This document shows positions 41,301 through 48,051 of a stretch of DNA of 48,051 nt, one piece after another. The notes under the pieces were generated by a model. It worked only from the letters and a program-made list of their open reading frames with translations. It did not search any database and had not been told where the DNA came from. Position numbers and translations under genes: made by a program. The stretch is from an uncultured Clostridia bacterium (GTDB lineage: Bacteria; Bacillota; Clostridia; Christensenellales; Pumilibacteraceae): NCBI GenBank assembly GCA_944372345.1, contig CALVYT010000027.1:1-48051 (forward strand), given 5' to 3'. Numbering within the stretch: position 1 is the first letter of the stretch; every line of letters begins with the position of its first letter.

Positions 41301-43580
41301 TCCGCCCGCATAATATATGCGCAGCGCGTCGCTTCCCGCGCCTATCTCCGCGTAAAGCGCGATACTGCCGTCAAAGCGCGCTTCGCCGGATATGCGGACG
41401 TCGAACGAGATACCGTCGATCGCCGCCGTACCGGACACGCCGAACGTCGCTCCGCCCGAAGCCGCGATCTCCCGCGCCGCGTCCACAAACCCGAGCACGT
41501 CGTCGGGAGATACCGCGACATATCCGTCGCCGGGAACGGAGGGAGCGCGGTCCGAAGCGCGCACGGATATTTCCGCGCCGAGCGCGGAGACGGAGAACGC
41601 GCCCGTCTGCGCGTCGAACGCCGCCCGTATATCGCCGAGGCTCGCGCCCGCGTCCGGAACGAGCGCGGAGAGCAGTGCGTCGCCGTCCAGCGACAGCGCA
41701 AGCCCGCTTTCCGTCAGCGTAAGTCCTTTTATGATCGAACCGAGGTCGGAGCCGAGCAGAGAACCGACCAGCCCCGCAAGATCGATTTCGGACGGAAGCT
41801 CCGCCCCCGCGAGAGAGAGCAGCGCGTCCGCCCACTCGCCCGCCTGCGCGCGCACTTTCACGCCGCCGACGGACAGGAATATCTCGCCGTGCGCATAAGC
41901 GAAGTCCGCCGTCACGGGCGAAATACCCTCCGCGGATACCGTCACGCCGCCCGACAGCGTTCCGTCCGCTCCGATCGTCGCCGAGCCGCTCGCGGAGAAG
42001 CCGTCGTTATATGTAAAGGAAAGCTCCGCCCCGCCCGAGAGCGCGAGCGCGGCTTCCGCGGCAGGCATCAGGTCGACCGCTTCGGACGTGTTTATCTCGC
42101 CGAAAGGCGCGTCCGCGTCGCCGGGCACGGCGCGCAGTTTTACGGGCATACCGCCGAATTCGAGCGTCGCCGAGATCTCCGTCCAGGTCACTCCCCCGTC
42201 CGTTTCGGCGAAACGGAAATCTATCGCCGCGACAATATCGCCGAGCGGCAAGTCCATATGCACCAGCGCGCCGCCGTCCGTCCGTTCGAGGGTCGCCGCA
42301 TTCATCGCGCTTTCAAACCCGCCGCCGAGCGAGCCTAAATCGAGCGAGCCGCCGAACAGCGACGAAAGATCGGACAGTGCGAGCGAGCCGAGGAAGTCCT
42401 TATACGACAAATACACCTTCCCGCCCGCAATATCCGCGAGAACGCCGAGCCCGCCCGTTTCCAGCCGTACGGAAGTCGGCGAACCGCCGTCCATACCGAG
42501 CAGCGCGCGCCCCGAGATCTTCGAGCCGGCTATCTCCGCCTCGAAATCGAACGCCGTGCGTTCGGAAACGAGCACGGAGCCGAAGCCCTCGGCGAGATAA
42601 TCCGCCGCGGTGCGCTCGGTTTCGCCCGAGCCGGACGCCGCCGCGTTCTCGTACTTCGCGAAATATTCGTCATATGCCGAAACGTCCACGTCCGCCTTGT
42701 CATACGAATACGTTATCACCGTTTCGCCCGAAGTGTCCGCCTTGATCACGCCCTTGGACGACGTGTAACGCTCGGAAACGCGCATTTCGGTCACCGACCA
42801 GTCGGCGGTGAAGCGCAGCGTCACGTTGACGTAGGAGAACGTCGGACTGCCGCTGAGCCCGCCCATAGTCACCATCTGATTGGCGTAATAATAGGTGGAC
42901 GTCGCGGGGTCGAGTTCGAGCTGCATCGTATATATGCCGTCGTCGCCGATCGCGGGATCGGTCATCGAAAGCACGGTGTCCGCCGTCATAACGTAATCGG
43001 AAAATTCCGTGCCCCAAAGCCCGTAACGCTCGGCGTACTTGTCCTTTTCTATGATCTCCGTCGGCTCGCCGTCCTGCCACTCGGTGTCGCTGCCGTTCCA
43101 GTCGGCTGGATCGTCGGAAACGGAGTTGCGGAGCACCGCGCGGCTCTCGCCGAAAAACCGCTGTATCGCGGTGGGCGCGGGCGCGCCCAGCCCCTCCCCG
43201 CGGCTGAACGTCGTGGAAATAAGCACGCCGTCGTCGTAATCCTTGCCGCCGCTGACGTACTGATTGACGGTCACGCCGAACGCCTGCGCGGTCACCGTCG
43301 ACTGAGAATCGGTATGATAATATTCGCGCGCGTAAAGCCGCCCGATAACGTAACCGAGGTTATCGAGCGCGGTATGATCTTCAGGCAGAGAACCGTCGGA
43401 CGGCGGCGTGAGAGAATAACTCACGCTCTGCGAAGGGCGTTCGGGCGTTACCCCGCCGCTCCCCGAATTGCACGCGAAAAACAGCACCGCAACTGCCGCC
43501 GCCACGAGAGCGAGCGCCGCCGCGATGATCACTACTTTCCTTCTGGATCTCTTTTTATGTGCTTTTTTATGTACCGCCAT
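38244..43580 (-). CDS. Very large (1778 aa) surface lipoprotein with InlB-type repeats
   Basis: Envelope protein. A basic N-terminus (HKKAHKKRSRRK) and a hydrophobic stretch end in LFFAC, so Cys37 may be lipidated; the lipobox is loose, and a plain signal anchor is possible. The region to about 1430 is Gly/Ala/Ser-rich beta sequence, made of several related blocks with 'AEI...GG...VYLSY' and 'GLTLTESGLALSL' patterns, without a family I can name. From about 1438 to 1570 there are InlB B-repeat (Flg_new, Listeria-Bacteroides) units: RDVTLTAVWEEIEYTVTY and DVPGYEFLGWLTD. The tail carries no LPXTG motif. ATG 43580 has GGAAAAGG four bases upstream; a longer frame to 43616 lacks a site. A consensus promoter lies 370 bases upstream, with a phased TCAC array in the leader. 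Probable adhesion or surface role; inference. Confidence 0.93.
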   Translation of the reverse strand: MAVHKKAHKKRSRRKVVIIAAALALVAAAVAVLFFACNSGSGGVTPERPSQSVSYSLTPPSDGSLPEDHTALDNLGYVIGRLYAREYYHTDSQSTVTAQAFGVTVNQYVSGGKDYDDGVLISTTFSRGEGLGAPAPTAIQRFFGESRAVLRNSVSDDPADWNGSDTEWQDGEPTEIIEKDKYAERYGLWGTEFSDYVMTADTVLSMTDPAIGDDGIYTMQLELDPATSTYYYANQMVTMGGLSGSPTFSYVNVTLRFTADWSVTEMRVSERYTSSKGVIKADTSGETVITYSYDKADVDVSAYDEYFAKYENAAASGSGETERTAADYLAEGFGSVLVSERTAFDFEAEIAGSKISGRALLGMDGGSPTSVRLETGGLGVLADIAGGKVYLSYKDFLGSLALSDLSSLFGGSLDLGSLGGGFESAMNAATLERTDGGALVHMDLPLGDIVAAIDFRFAETDGGVTWTEISATLEFGGMPVKLRAVPGDADAPFGEINTSEAVDLMPAAEAALALSGGAELSFTYNDGFSASGSATIGADGTLSGGVTVSAEGISPVTADFAYAHGEIFLSVGGVKVRAQAGEWADALLSLAGAELPSEIDLAGLVGSLLGSDLGSIIKGLTLTESGLALSLDGDALLSALVPDAGASLGDIRAAFDAQTGAFSVSALGAEISVRASDRAPSVPGDGYVAVSPDDVLGFVDAAREIAASGGATFGVSGTAAIDGISFDVRISGEARFDGSIALYAEIGAGSDALRIYYAGGKLVAECGGYGLTLSEGDLAAAGDAVGRLLGGSGSAASLLGRIDIASLLADIRLLGAEGGTLRLTADLSSLLGSGGIDAELFCSDGGVALRGSLRVAGITLENVAAEAGAAGGFVAPDFTGVTMCDNALEFALEAYMRLAESEYVSIGLSYDDGSLSARAAGEIALERTDGAIGLNVALDAVITSGGASYYAQARIVGDTAYVYFSLVGFEESAYFPECVNASAQPLRMKLSVSSLFEMSSEAMPLIMSLAGLDSEGLYYFDFVTELLGGAYETINSDIFGVKSAAEWIELIAGIIGESGDGESPALSVVPDAEEKTLTLTGGGLNVTLGTGITCSVAAPAVGEYADYDSLSALVGVLMDSVTTTGSDGVTEINGYYVLSGTAYGSLGSLELASIGLGASVYVHDDFSVTVNIRVEVSYFIGVFEGDTVLDMTVENGMVYMTRTQTSRGGALGGIVEEQLDKPIIKFREMTTDAFLADITDQMVFIFNFGSLVRDELGGSTGGSSSTSTADVGGILTSLAYSSAAEGSAEWTLGLGLSALTGGALSDASVTLSAEGGVLKSLDLETKLSVLTLGASLGYANPGADMESGHESDKTVNVAERVSAALGGLPDGFDGYKEGTAATLVYSVDGGEIGRQEIAYAADGSVMTALALPDLGAHNGGYTYSWGALGAVGGDVTLEAVRTPNVYTVTLRSEYEIDGLDCSRLDGGYYVYEFDYTYGTTVALPVGAEIGGAYSLAYFTDGGDVVTEISGIQRDVTLTAVWEEIEYTVTYTALGETYAVMTYGYGDALVLPECDVPGYEFLGWLTDAEYVTGNMTVEASLSVTVTLASDFAADGMTDGGEAFVRGLTLTGTRAEDFALGVSLSGDGRTQFGWWHNEGGAWSRVTSVAGMDGETVYAAWISDVTVTITEASKSWGTWTINGAWSCGFVGATSIEIAESAGVFVTAQAWLKLSKDGATDFDTLNNGKSVSADGGSFGKGSMTSANDLFGSAKYGGAKVAVTFSYGDLTLTLESTAWKAKG

Positions 43581-43666
43581 ACGACCTTTTCCGTAAATGA
43601 TCAGTGACGCGGGCATAGCCGCGCCCGTTACGCCCCGCGCAATGCCGTCCGCGAAGCCGCGTCCGC

Positions 43667-43739
43667 CCGGGGGCGTTGCGTTTGCCGCAAGATTTGACTG
43701 CCGCGGGGTTTGCGCTTACCGGGGGCGTTGCGTTTGCCG
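43667..43739. repeat. 21-bp direct repeat pair in the long leader of the 1778-aa gene
   Basis: CCGGGGGCGTTGCGTTTGCC plus G occurs exactly at 43667-43687 and 43719-43739, 52 bases apart. The leader 43581-43895 is otherwise GC-rich with no ORF or riboswitch I recognise. Confidence 0.85.
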
Positions 43740-43895
43740 GGGGTATTCGGGCAAGCGCGGGTGAATGCCCTGCGATTTGCCTGCCCGCCGTCGCCTAAGC
43801 GAATGCGGGAACGACGAGCGAAGCTCCGGGGCTTGCGCCCTGCCCGGGCGGTCGTCCGCCGCCGTGAGTCTTGAACGAAAAGGTTTTGCGCGGTT

Positions 43896-43933
43896 TCACA
43901 ATATATCACAACCGTATCACAAAACCGTCACAA
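43896..43933. promoter_or_regulatory. Phased array of four TCACAA repeats (copy B)
   Basis: TCACAA on the plus strand starts at 43896, 43906, 43917 and 43928 (steps 10, 11, 11), TTGTGA on the coding strand. It lies about 9 to 46 bases after the predicted transcription start. Direct repeats of six bases with four to five base gaps resemble operators of OmpR/PhoP-family regulators, for example the Pho box of Bacillus. Confidence 0.7.
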
Positions 43934-43948
43934 AACCCGTATAAACAC

Positions 43949-43977
43949 ATTATATTGCCTTGAAAACGAAATGTCAA
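43949..43977 (-). promoter_or_regulatory. Consensus promoter of the 1778-aa surface gene
   Basis: TTGACA (43972-43977), 17-bp spacer, TATAAT (43949-43954). The implied leader is about 360 bases. Confidence 0.88.
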
Positions 43978-44063
43978 TCGTTCTAACATTAAAATTTTTT
44001 AATAATCCCGCCTAAAACCTTAAAAAATTTTCACAAACCCCGCCGCTCCGCCCTCGCAAGCGC

Positions 44064-44095
44064 AAAAACGCCGTGCGAAATAACTTCGCACGGCG
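44064..44095 (-). terminator. Terminator of the type I restriction operon
   Basis: Stem CGCCGTGCGAA/TTCGCACGGCG (44069-44079 with 44085-44095), five-base loop, five T on the minus strand (44064-44068). Confidence 0.85.
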
Positions 44096-44240
44096 CAGCC
44101 CGAAAAACTTATGTATAAAATGCAGGCAAAAGCGCGAGGAAAACGGAACGCCCGCCCGCCGCGGCGCAACGGCGCAAAACCGCCGAAAAAAAGGCATATG
44201 ATATTTTTGCAAAGCCGCTTGCGGCAAAGCATAAGAGCAA

Positions 44241-44262
44241 AGCGCGGCGGGGTCGCCGCGCT
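44241..44262 (-). terminator. Hairpin shortly after hsdR
   Basis: Nine-bp perfect stem AGCGCGGCG/CGCCGCGCT around GGGT, 25 bases past the hsdR stop. No T run follows directly, so it may protect the 3' end rather than terminate. Confidence 0.4.
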
Positions 44263-44286
44263 GCCGCGCTGACGCTGCCGTAAATT

Positions 44287-47200
44287 TCAGGAATTACGGA
44301 ACATCTCGAAATACTTTGTCAGCCGCTCGATGACGCGCGCTTTTGCAGCTTCCCTTTTGCCGCCGAAATGGGACATCGGAGGAAGCAATTTGTCGAGATC
44401 GGTGCCCGTGGTTTTGAGATAATCGCTGCGGAGGGAATACTCGACGAATTTCCGCGTTTCCTCCGGTCGCAAATTTTCTTCCGCGATAATACGATCGAGT
44501 TCGATTTCCTTTTGCTCGGCGATAAAAGCCTTCCACTCGTTGATAACGTCCTCGACGTCATTTATCCCGGCGATAAAGTTTTCGATAAGCGCTTTTTTGC
44601 TTCTGAGTTCGAGGCTGGAATCCACCGCCGCTTTTATCGAGATCAGCAATTCCTCGTCCTGCCCGTGCGAATCGTGATACTTTTGCACGAGCACAAGGAC
44701 GTAATCGATATTTATTTCTATCTGACGGATAAGTTCGACCTCGAACACTATATCGTCGTTGATATATTCTTTGTCGCCCTTTTTGCGTATGCGTTTCCAT
44801 TCGTCGTACAGATCGTTATATCTGCTTTGGTAGTCCTGCATATCGCGCTCGGAAAGGATCTCGTTGCCCTTGAAATCGTCGAACGACGTAAGGATATTGC
44901 GCATACGCAATATCGCGCCGAACAGTCCGATGAAATCCTTTTGTTTCTTCTCTCCGAGCGGGATCGGTTCGGACAGCGGATATTTTTCCGTCAGCTCGGC
45001 GACGAGATCGGCATAGCCGTAATGGTATTCCCCGCGCGCGTCGGTATATCCGTCATAATAGTCCTTATACCCTTTTATAAGCACGATCCCGCCGGCTTCC
45101 TTGTCGCCGAACAGGGAGATCGCCGCGTCCGTGCGCTTTTGCAGGTTGCGGAAGCAGACGATATTCCCGAACGTCTTGACGGAATTGAGTATGCGGTTCG
45201 TGCGGGAAAACGCCTGTAACAGCCCGTGCTGTTTGAGATCCTTATCCACCCACAGAGTGTTGAGCGTCGTCGAGTCAAAGCCCGTCAGGAACATATTGAC
45301 GACGATAAGCAGATCTATCTCGCGGTTTTTCATACGCAGCGAAACGTCTTTGTAATAATTCTGGAACTTCTCGCCCGACGTGTCGTAATTGGTGGCGAAC
45401 ATAGCGTTATAATCCGCGATCGCGCTTTCGAGGAAATCCCGCGAAGAGCCGTCCAGCCGCGACGTATCTTCGGGGTTTTCTTCGTCGATGATCCCGTCCG
45501 CCTCGTCCTCGTTCGCGCCGTAGCTGTAAATGAGCGCGATTTTCAGCCGCTTTGCGGGCGCGGCGGTCATTTGCCTGACAAATTCCGTGTAATATAACTT
45601 CGCCGCCTTTATCGAAGAAACGCAAAATATGGAGTTAAACCCGCTCAAATGTTGTTTTTGCCGCACTTCCGCGCTTTTCCCGGAAGCCACGTCCGCTATG
45701 TTGGTCAGCTTGCCGAACTCATACGACCGTTCGTTGCGATACGTCTTGCGGTCGAAATTGTCGAGGATATAGGAAACCACGTCGGAAATACGCTTCGGCG
45801 CGAGGTACGCGGCTTCGCGGTCTATGTCGAACACCTGTTTATCGTCGATGTCCGGTTCGTTATCCATCGTTTTGATATAATCGACACTGAACGGCAAGAC
45901 GTTTTTGTCGTTTATCGCGTCCACGATCGTATAGGTGTGCAATTTATCCCCGAACGCCTGTTCCGTCGTCCGCAAAAGCGGTTTCGCTCCGCCCGCGGCG
46001 TTTGCGGCGAATATCGGCGTACCCGTAAAACCGAACAGATGATATTTTTTGAAATACCCCGCCCGTTTCGTCACGGGGTTGCCGACTATGCGCTCGTGCA
46101 TATCTCCGAACTGGCTGCGGTGGCATTCGTCGAAAATGATAACGACATGCTTGTCGCGGATCGGGTGTTCTCTGTTTTGCGAAATAAATTTATCGAGTTT
46201 CTGAATAGTGGTGATGATGATATGCGCGTTCGGATCTTCGAGTTGTTTTTTGAGAATACGGGTAGACGTGTTCCCGTTCGCCGCTCCCTTTTCAAAGCGG
46301 TCGTATTCTTTCATCGTCTGGTAATCGAGGTCTTTCCTGTCGACGACGAACAGCACCTTATCTATGTACGGCAGCTTCGCCGCAAGCTGCGCCGTCTTGA
46401 ACGAAGTCAGCGTTTTTCCGCTGCCCGTCGTGTGCCAGATATACCCGCCGCCCTCGACGGTACCGTATTTTTTGTAGTTGTTCGCGATCTCTATGCGGTT
46501 GAGTATCCGTTCCGTCGCCGCGATCTGATACGGGCGCATAACGAGAAGCATATTCTCCGACGTGAATATGCAATATTTGGTGAGGATATTGAGCAGCGTG
46601 TGCTTGGAAAAGAACGTCCGCGTAAAATCCGTCAGATCGGGGATCGTGCGGTTGTTGGCGTCCGCCCAGAACGACGTAAACTCGAAGCTGTTGCTCGTCT
46701 TGCCGCGTCTGCCGCTCCGCGCGCCCGCCGCCGCGCGCACATGATTGAAACGCGTGGTGTTGGAATAATATTTCGTGTTCGTGCCGTTGGAAATGACGAA
46801 TATCTGCACATACTCGAACAGTCCGCCGGAAGCCCAGAAACTGTCCCGCTGATAACGCTCTATCTGATTGAACGCTTCGCGCAGCAATACCCCGCGGCGT
46901 TTAAGCTCGATATGCACGAGCGGCAGACCGTTGACAAGTATCGTCACGTCATAACGCGAATCGTGCGCGCCGCTCTTTTCGGAGAATTGATTTATGACTT
47001 GCAGCTTGTTGTTATGTATGTTGACTTTATCTATTATGCGGATATTTTTCGTAGTGCCGTCGTCGCGTTGCAGGCTGTATATGTGATCCGTCTGAACGCG
47101 ACGCGTTTTCTCCTCTATACCGTCGTTCTCGCTCGCTATATACTCGGAATACATTCGCTTCCACTCGCTTTCCGAGAACTTGTAATTATTAAGTTCTTCC

Positions 47201-47400
47201 AATCTCTCGCGCAGATTGACGACGAGTTCCGCTTCCGAATGAATGGGTCTGTCCTCGTACCCCTGCTCCACAAGCATGCGGATAAACTCGCGTTCGAGTT
47301 CCGCTTCGCTCTGATATGAGTTCGGACGCTCCTTTCGCGGCGTATATTCCGCCACAACGGTGCTTTCGTCCGATTGAGTTACGATATTGTAATTCGTCAT
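44287..47400 (-). CDS. hsdR: Type I restriction enzyme R subunit (HsdR)
   Basis: Motor and nuclease subunit of a type I restriction-modification complex, 1037 residues, of normal length. The PD-(D/E)xK nuclease is intact: Asp151 in RYDVTILV, E165-L-K167 in IELKRRG, and the following Q motif FNQIERYQ. Superfamily 2 translocase motifs: HTTGSGKTLTS (Walker A, 324-330), IFDECHRS (DECH, 424-427), GFTGTP (457-462) and FLTGFDSTTLNTLWVDK further on. The C-terminal helical region, which binds the methylase core, is present. GGAG lies six bases before the ATG. The hsdS gene ends 39 bases upstream in the same direction, giving the order (hsdM)-hsdS-hsdR; hsdM must lie outside the window. No frameshift or missing motif, so restriction is probably active. 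Confidence 0.97.
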   Translation of the reverse strand: MTNYNIVTQSDESTVVAEYTPRKERPNSYQSEAELEREFIRMLVEQGYEDRPIHSEAELVVNLRERLEELNNYKFSESEWKRMYSEYIASENDGIEEKTRRVQTDHIYSLQRDDGTTKNIRIIDKVNIHNNKLQVINQFSEKSGAHDSRYDVTILVNGLPLVHIELKRRGVLLREAFNQIERYQRDSFWASGGLFEYVQIFVISNGTNTKYYSNTTRFNHVRAAAGARSGRRGKTSNSFEFTSFWADANNRTIPDLTDFTRTFFSKHTLLNILTKYCIFTSENMLLVMRPYQIAATERILNRIEIANNYKKYGTVEGGGYIWHTTGSGKTLTSFKTAQLAAKLPYIDKVLFVVDRKDLDYQTMKEYDRFEKGAANGNTSTRILKKQLEDPNAHIIITTIQKLDKFISQNREHPIRDKHVVIIFDECHRSQFGDMHERIVGNPVTKRAGYFKKYHLFGFTGTPIFAANAAGGAKPLLRTTEQAFGDKLHTYTIVDAINDKNVLPFSVDYIKTMDNEPDIDDKQVFDIDREAAYLAPKRISDVVSYILDNFDRKTYRNERSYEFGKLTNIADVASGKSAEVRQKQHLSGFNSIFCVSSIKAAKLYYTEFVRQMTAAPAKRLKIALIYSYGANEDEADGIIDEENPEDTSRLDGSSRDFLESAIADYNAMFATNYDTSGEKFQNYYKDVSLRMKNREIDLLIVVNMFLTGFDSTTLNTLWVDKDLKQHGLLQAFSRTNRILNSVKTFGNIVCFRNLQKRTDAAISLFGDKEAGGIVLIKGYKDYYDGYTDARGEYHYGYADLVAELTEKYPLSEPIPLGEKKQKDFIGLFGAILRMRNILTSFDDFKGNEILSERDMQDYQSRYNDLYDEWKRIRKKGDKEYINDDIVFEVELIRQIEINIDYVLVLVQKYHDSHGQDEELLISIKAAVDSSLELRSKKALIENFIAGINDVEDVINEWKAFIAEQKEIELDRIIAEENLRPEETRKFVEYSLRSDYLKTTGTDLDKLLPPMSHFGGKREAAKARVIERLTKYFEMFRNS

Positions 47401-47439
47401 AGGTTTCTCCGAATGCAGGGTCGCATAACGACGGCTGCG

Positions 47440-48051
47440 TCAATTTTTCGCTTGATCTTCCTTGCGGTCATTCATATCAAATCGCAATAACTTGTCCCGA
47501 TAATATTCGTATTGCTTCCGACGCGCTTCGATCTCCGCGGGCAGCCCGTCGGAAATATCCGTTACAAGGCTATGAAAATTATCTAAAATAGTTATTAAAC
47601 GAAGTTGCTCTTCAAAAGATAAAATGGGAACTAATATTTTTGATAGTTTAGGCCCACTTGTTAATGCACGTGTTGTAAATGTGCTATTTTTTATTATTTG
47701 CTTTCTAATATGTGCTGCCGAAAAATAATATGAACAGAATTTCGGTAATAGTAATTTGGTTTTAGGGCGCGCACGTAATACAAAACCGCTAAAAACACAA
47801 TTTTCAATATCTTCAAGTAAAACACTTGTCATGCCAATTTCTTCTTGTGTTTCAGATGTACGAGTAAAAAAGACATCGCCTTTTTTTGCACTATATCTTT
47901 CTATTTCAGCAGGACTTAGTGTTACACGGCCTTTTAGTATTTCCTTTGTAAGCCAGCGGTTTTTAAAAACATCCGTAAAGTTTACAATCGGTATTCCTTT
48001 TCCGAAAAACTCCTTTCCTTTATTAAGTCCATTCTTAAATTCAAATAATTC
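47440..48051 (-). CDS. hsdS: Type I restriction specificity subunit HsdS (5' end outside window)
   Basis: The last 203 residues of a specificity subunit, open to the window edge. A target recognition domain begins ELFEFKNGLNKGKEFFG with GIPIVNFTDVF and KGDVFFTRTSE, typical of HsdS TRDs. The following helical conserved region has LVPILSFEEQLRLITILD and ends KQYEYYRDKLLRFDM. The frame is continuous through the internal Met at 47832, so that ATG is not the start. The TRD part is strongly AT-rich whereas the C-terminal helix is GC-rich like hsdR. This mosaic is expected where TRDs are exchanged by recombination. Upstream gene, presumably hsdM or another hsdS half, is not visible. Confidence 0.93.
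   Translation of the reverse strand, partial: ELFEFKNGLNKGKEFFGKGIPIVNFTDVFKNRWLTKEILKGRVTLSPAEIERYSAKKGDVFFTRTSETQEEIGMTSVLLEDIENCVFSGFVLRARPKTKLLLPKFCSYYFSAAHIRKQIIKNSTFTTRALTSGPKLSKILVPILSFEEQLRLITILDNFHSLVTDISDGLPAEIEARRKQYEYYRDKLLRFDMNDRKEDQAKN

Noticed and set aside
38679..42338. Long plus-strand frame opposite the 1778-residue gene
   Set aside because: Same GC-driven shadow pattern with Arg-rich sequence and no start signals.

Overview
The window reads as a chromosomal segment of a high-GC, spore-forming Clostridia-type Firmicute (Bacillota), probably an uncultured gut lineage. The evidence is a clear Spo0A, a BclB-like spore-surface protein, a two-gene SufC/SufB-type Fe-S system, an AgrC/LytTR-type two-component pair, a domain-permuted GH3 glycosidase, and giant MBG/Ig-like surface proteins, one of which ends in a ribosomal-protein-uL15-like domain. 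Most genes are on the minus strand. Many carry textbook sigma-A promoters with 17-bp spacers. At least two genes (a Sir2 deacylase and an MDR dehydrogenase), and perhaps a third, appear to be transcribed as leaderless mRNAs.

Layout. 1-7.3 kb (minus strand): a polysaccharide-contact region. A LytTR response regulator and a GHKL histidine kinase form an operon with a membrane-anchored double CBM6/35-like protein. Beyond a terminator lies a membrane-anchored, domain-swapped GH3 enzyme coupled to a lipoprotein with the same kind of binding modules, which is cut by the window edge. 7.3-16 kb: housekeeping and stress genes: asparaginase, a degenerate ABC-ATPase-like protein, Spo0A, the MDR dehydrogenase, a SecB-like chaperone with a CNNM/CorC transporter, a truncated CBM gene remnant, Sir2, a tandem ~84-bp repeat and the BclB-like protein. 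16.1-31.8 kb: one 5144-residue surface protein with about 44 MBG/Ig-like repeats, two membrane segments, a duplicated cytoplasmic-type domain and the uL15-like tail. 32.1-33.8 kb: the minimal SUF operon.

33.8-37.5 kb is a visibly AT-rich, decayed accessory island. It holds a MITE-like palindrome, an AbiL-type (AAA ATPase plus RloB) defence pair, frameshifted and truncated small ORFs, a rubredoxin-knuckle protein and the catalytic end of a tyrosine recombinase lying next to a four-tRNA operon (Val, Val, Glu, Met). 38.2-43.6 kb is a second very large surface lipoprotein with InlB-type repeats and a 3'-end tandem duplication. 44.3 kb to the end is a type I restriction locus, hsdR followed upstream by an hsdS that runs off the window.

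How the parts may work together (inference). The surface proteins, CBM modules and GH3 suggest a cell that binds and trims polysaccharide at its envelope, with the two-component system sensing the same interface. A four-fold TCAC direct-repeat array with 10-11 bp spacing lies in the leader of the 1778-residue surface protein and also upstream of the truncated CBM gene. It is the best candidate in the window for a shared regulatory signal over surface genes. Two 10-bp G tracts, one at the regulator/kinase junction and one in the leader of the giant gene, are possible slippage switches.
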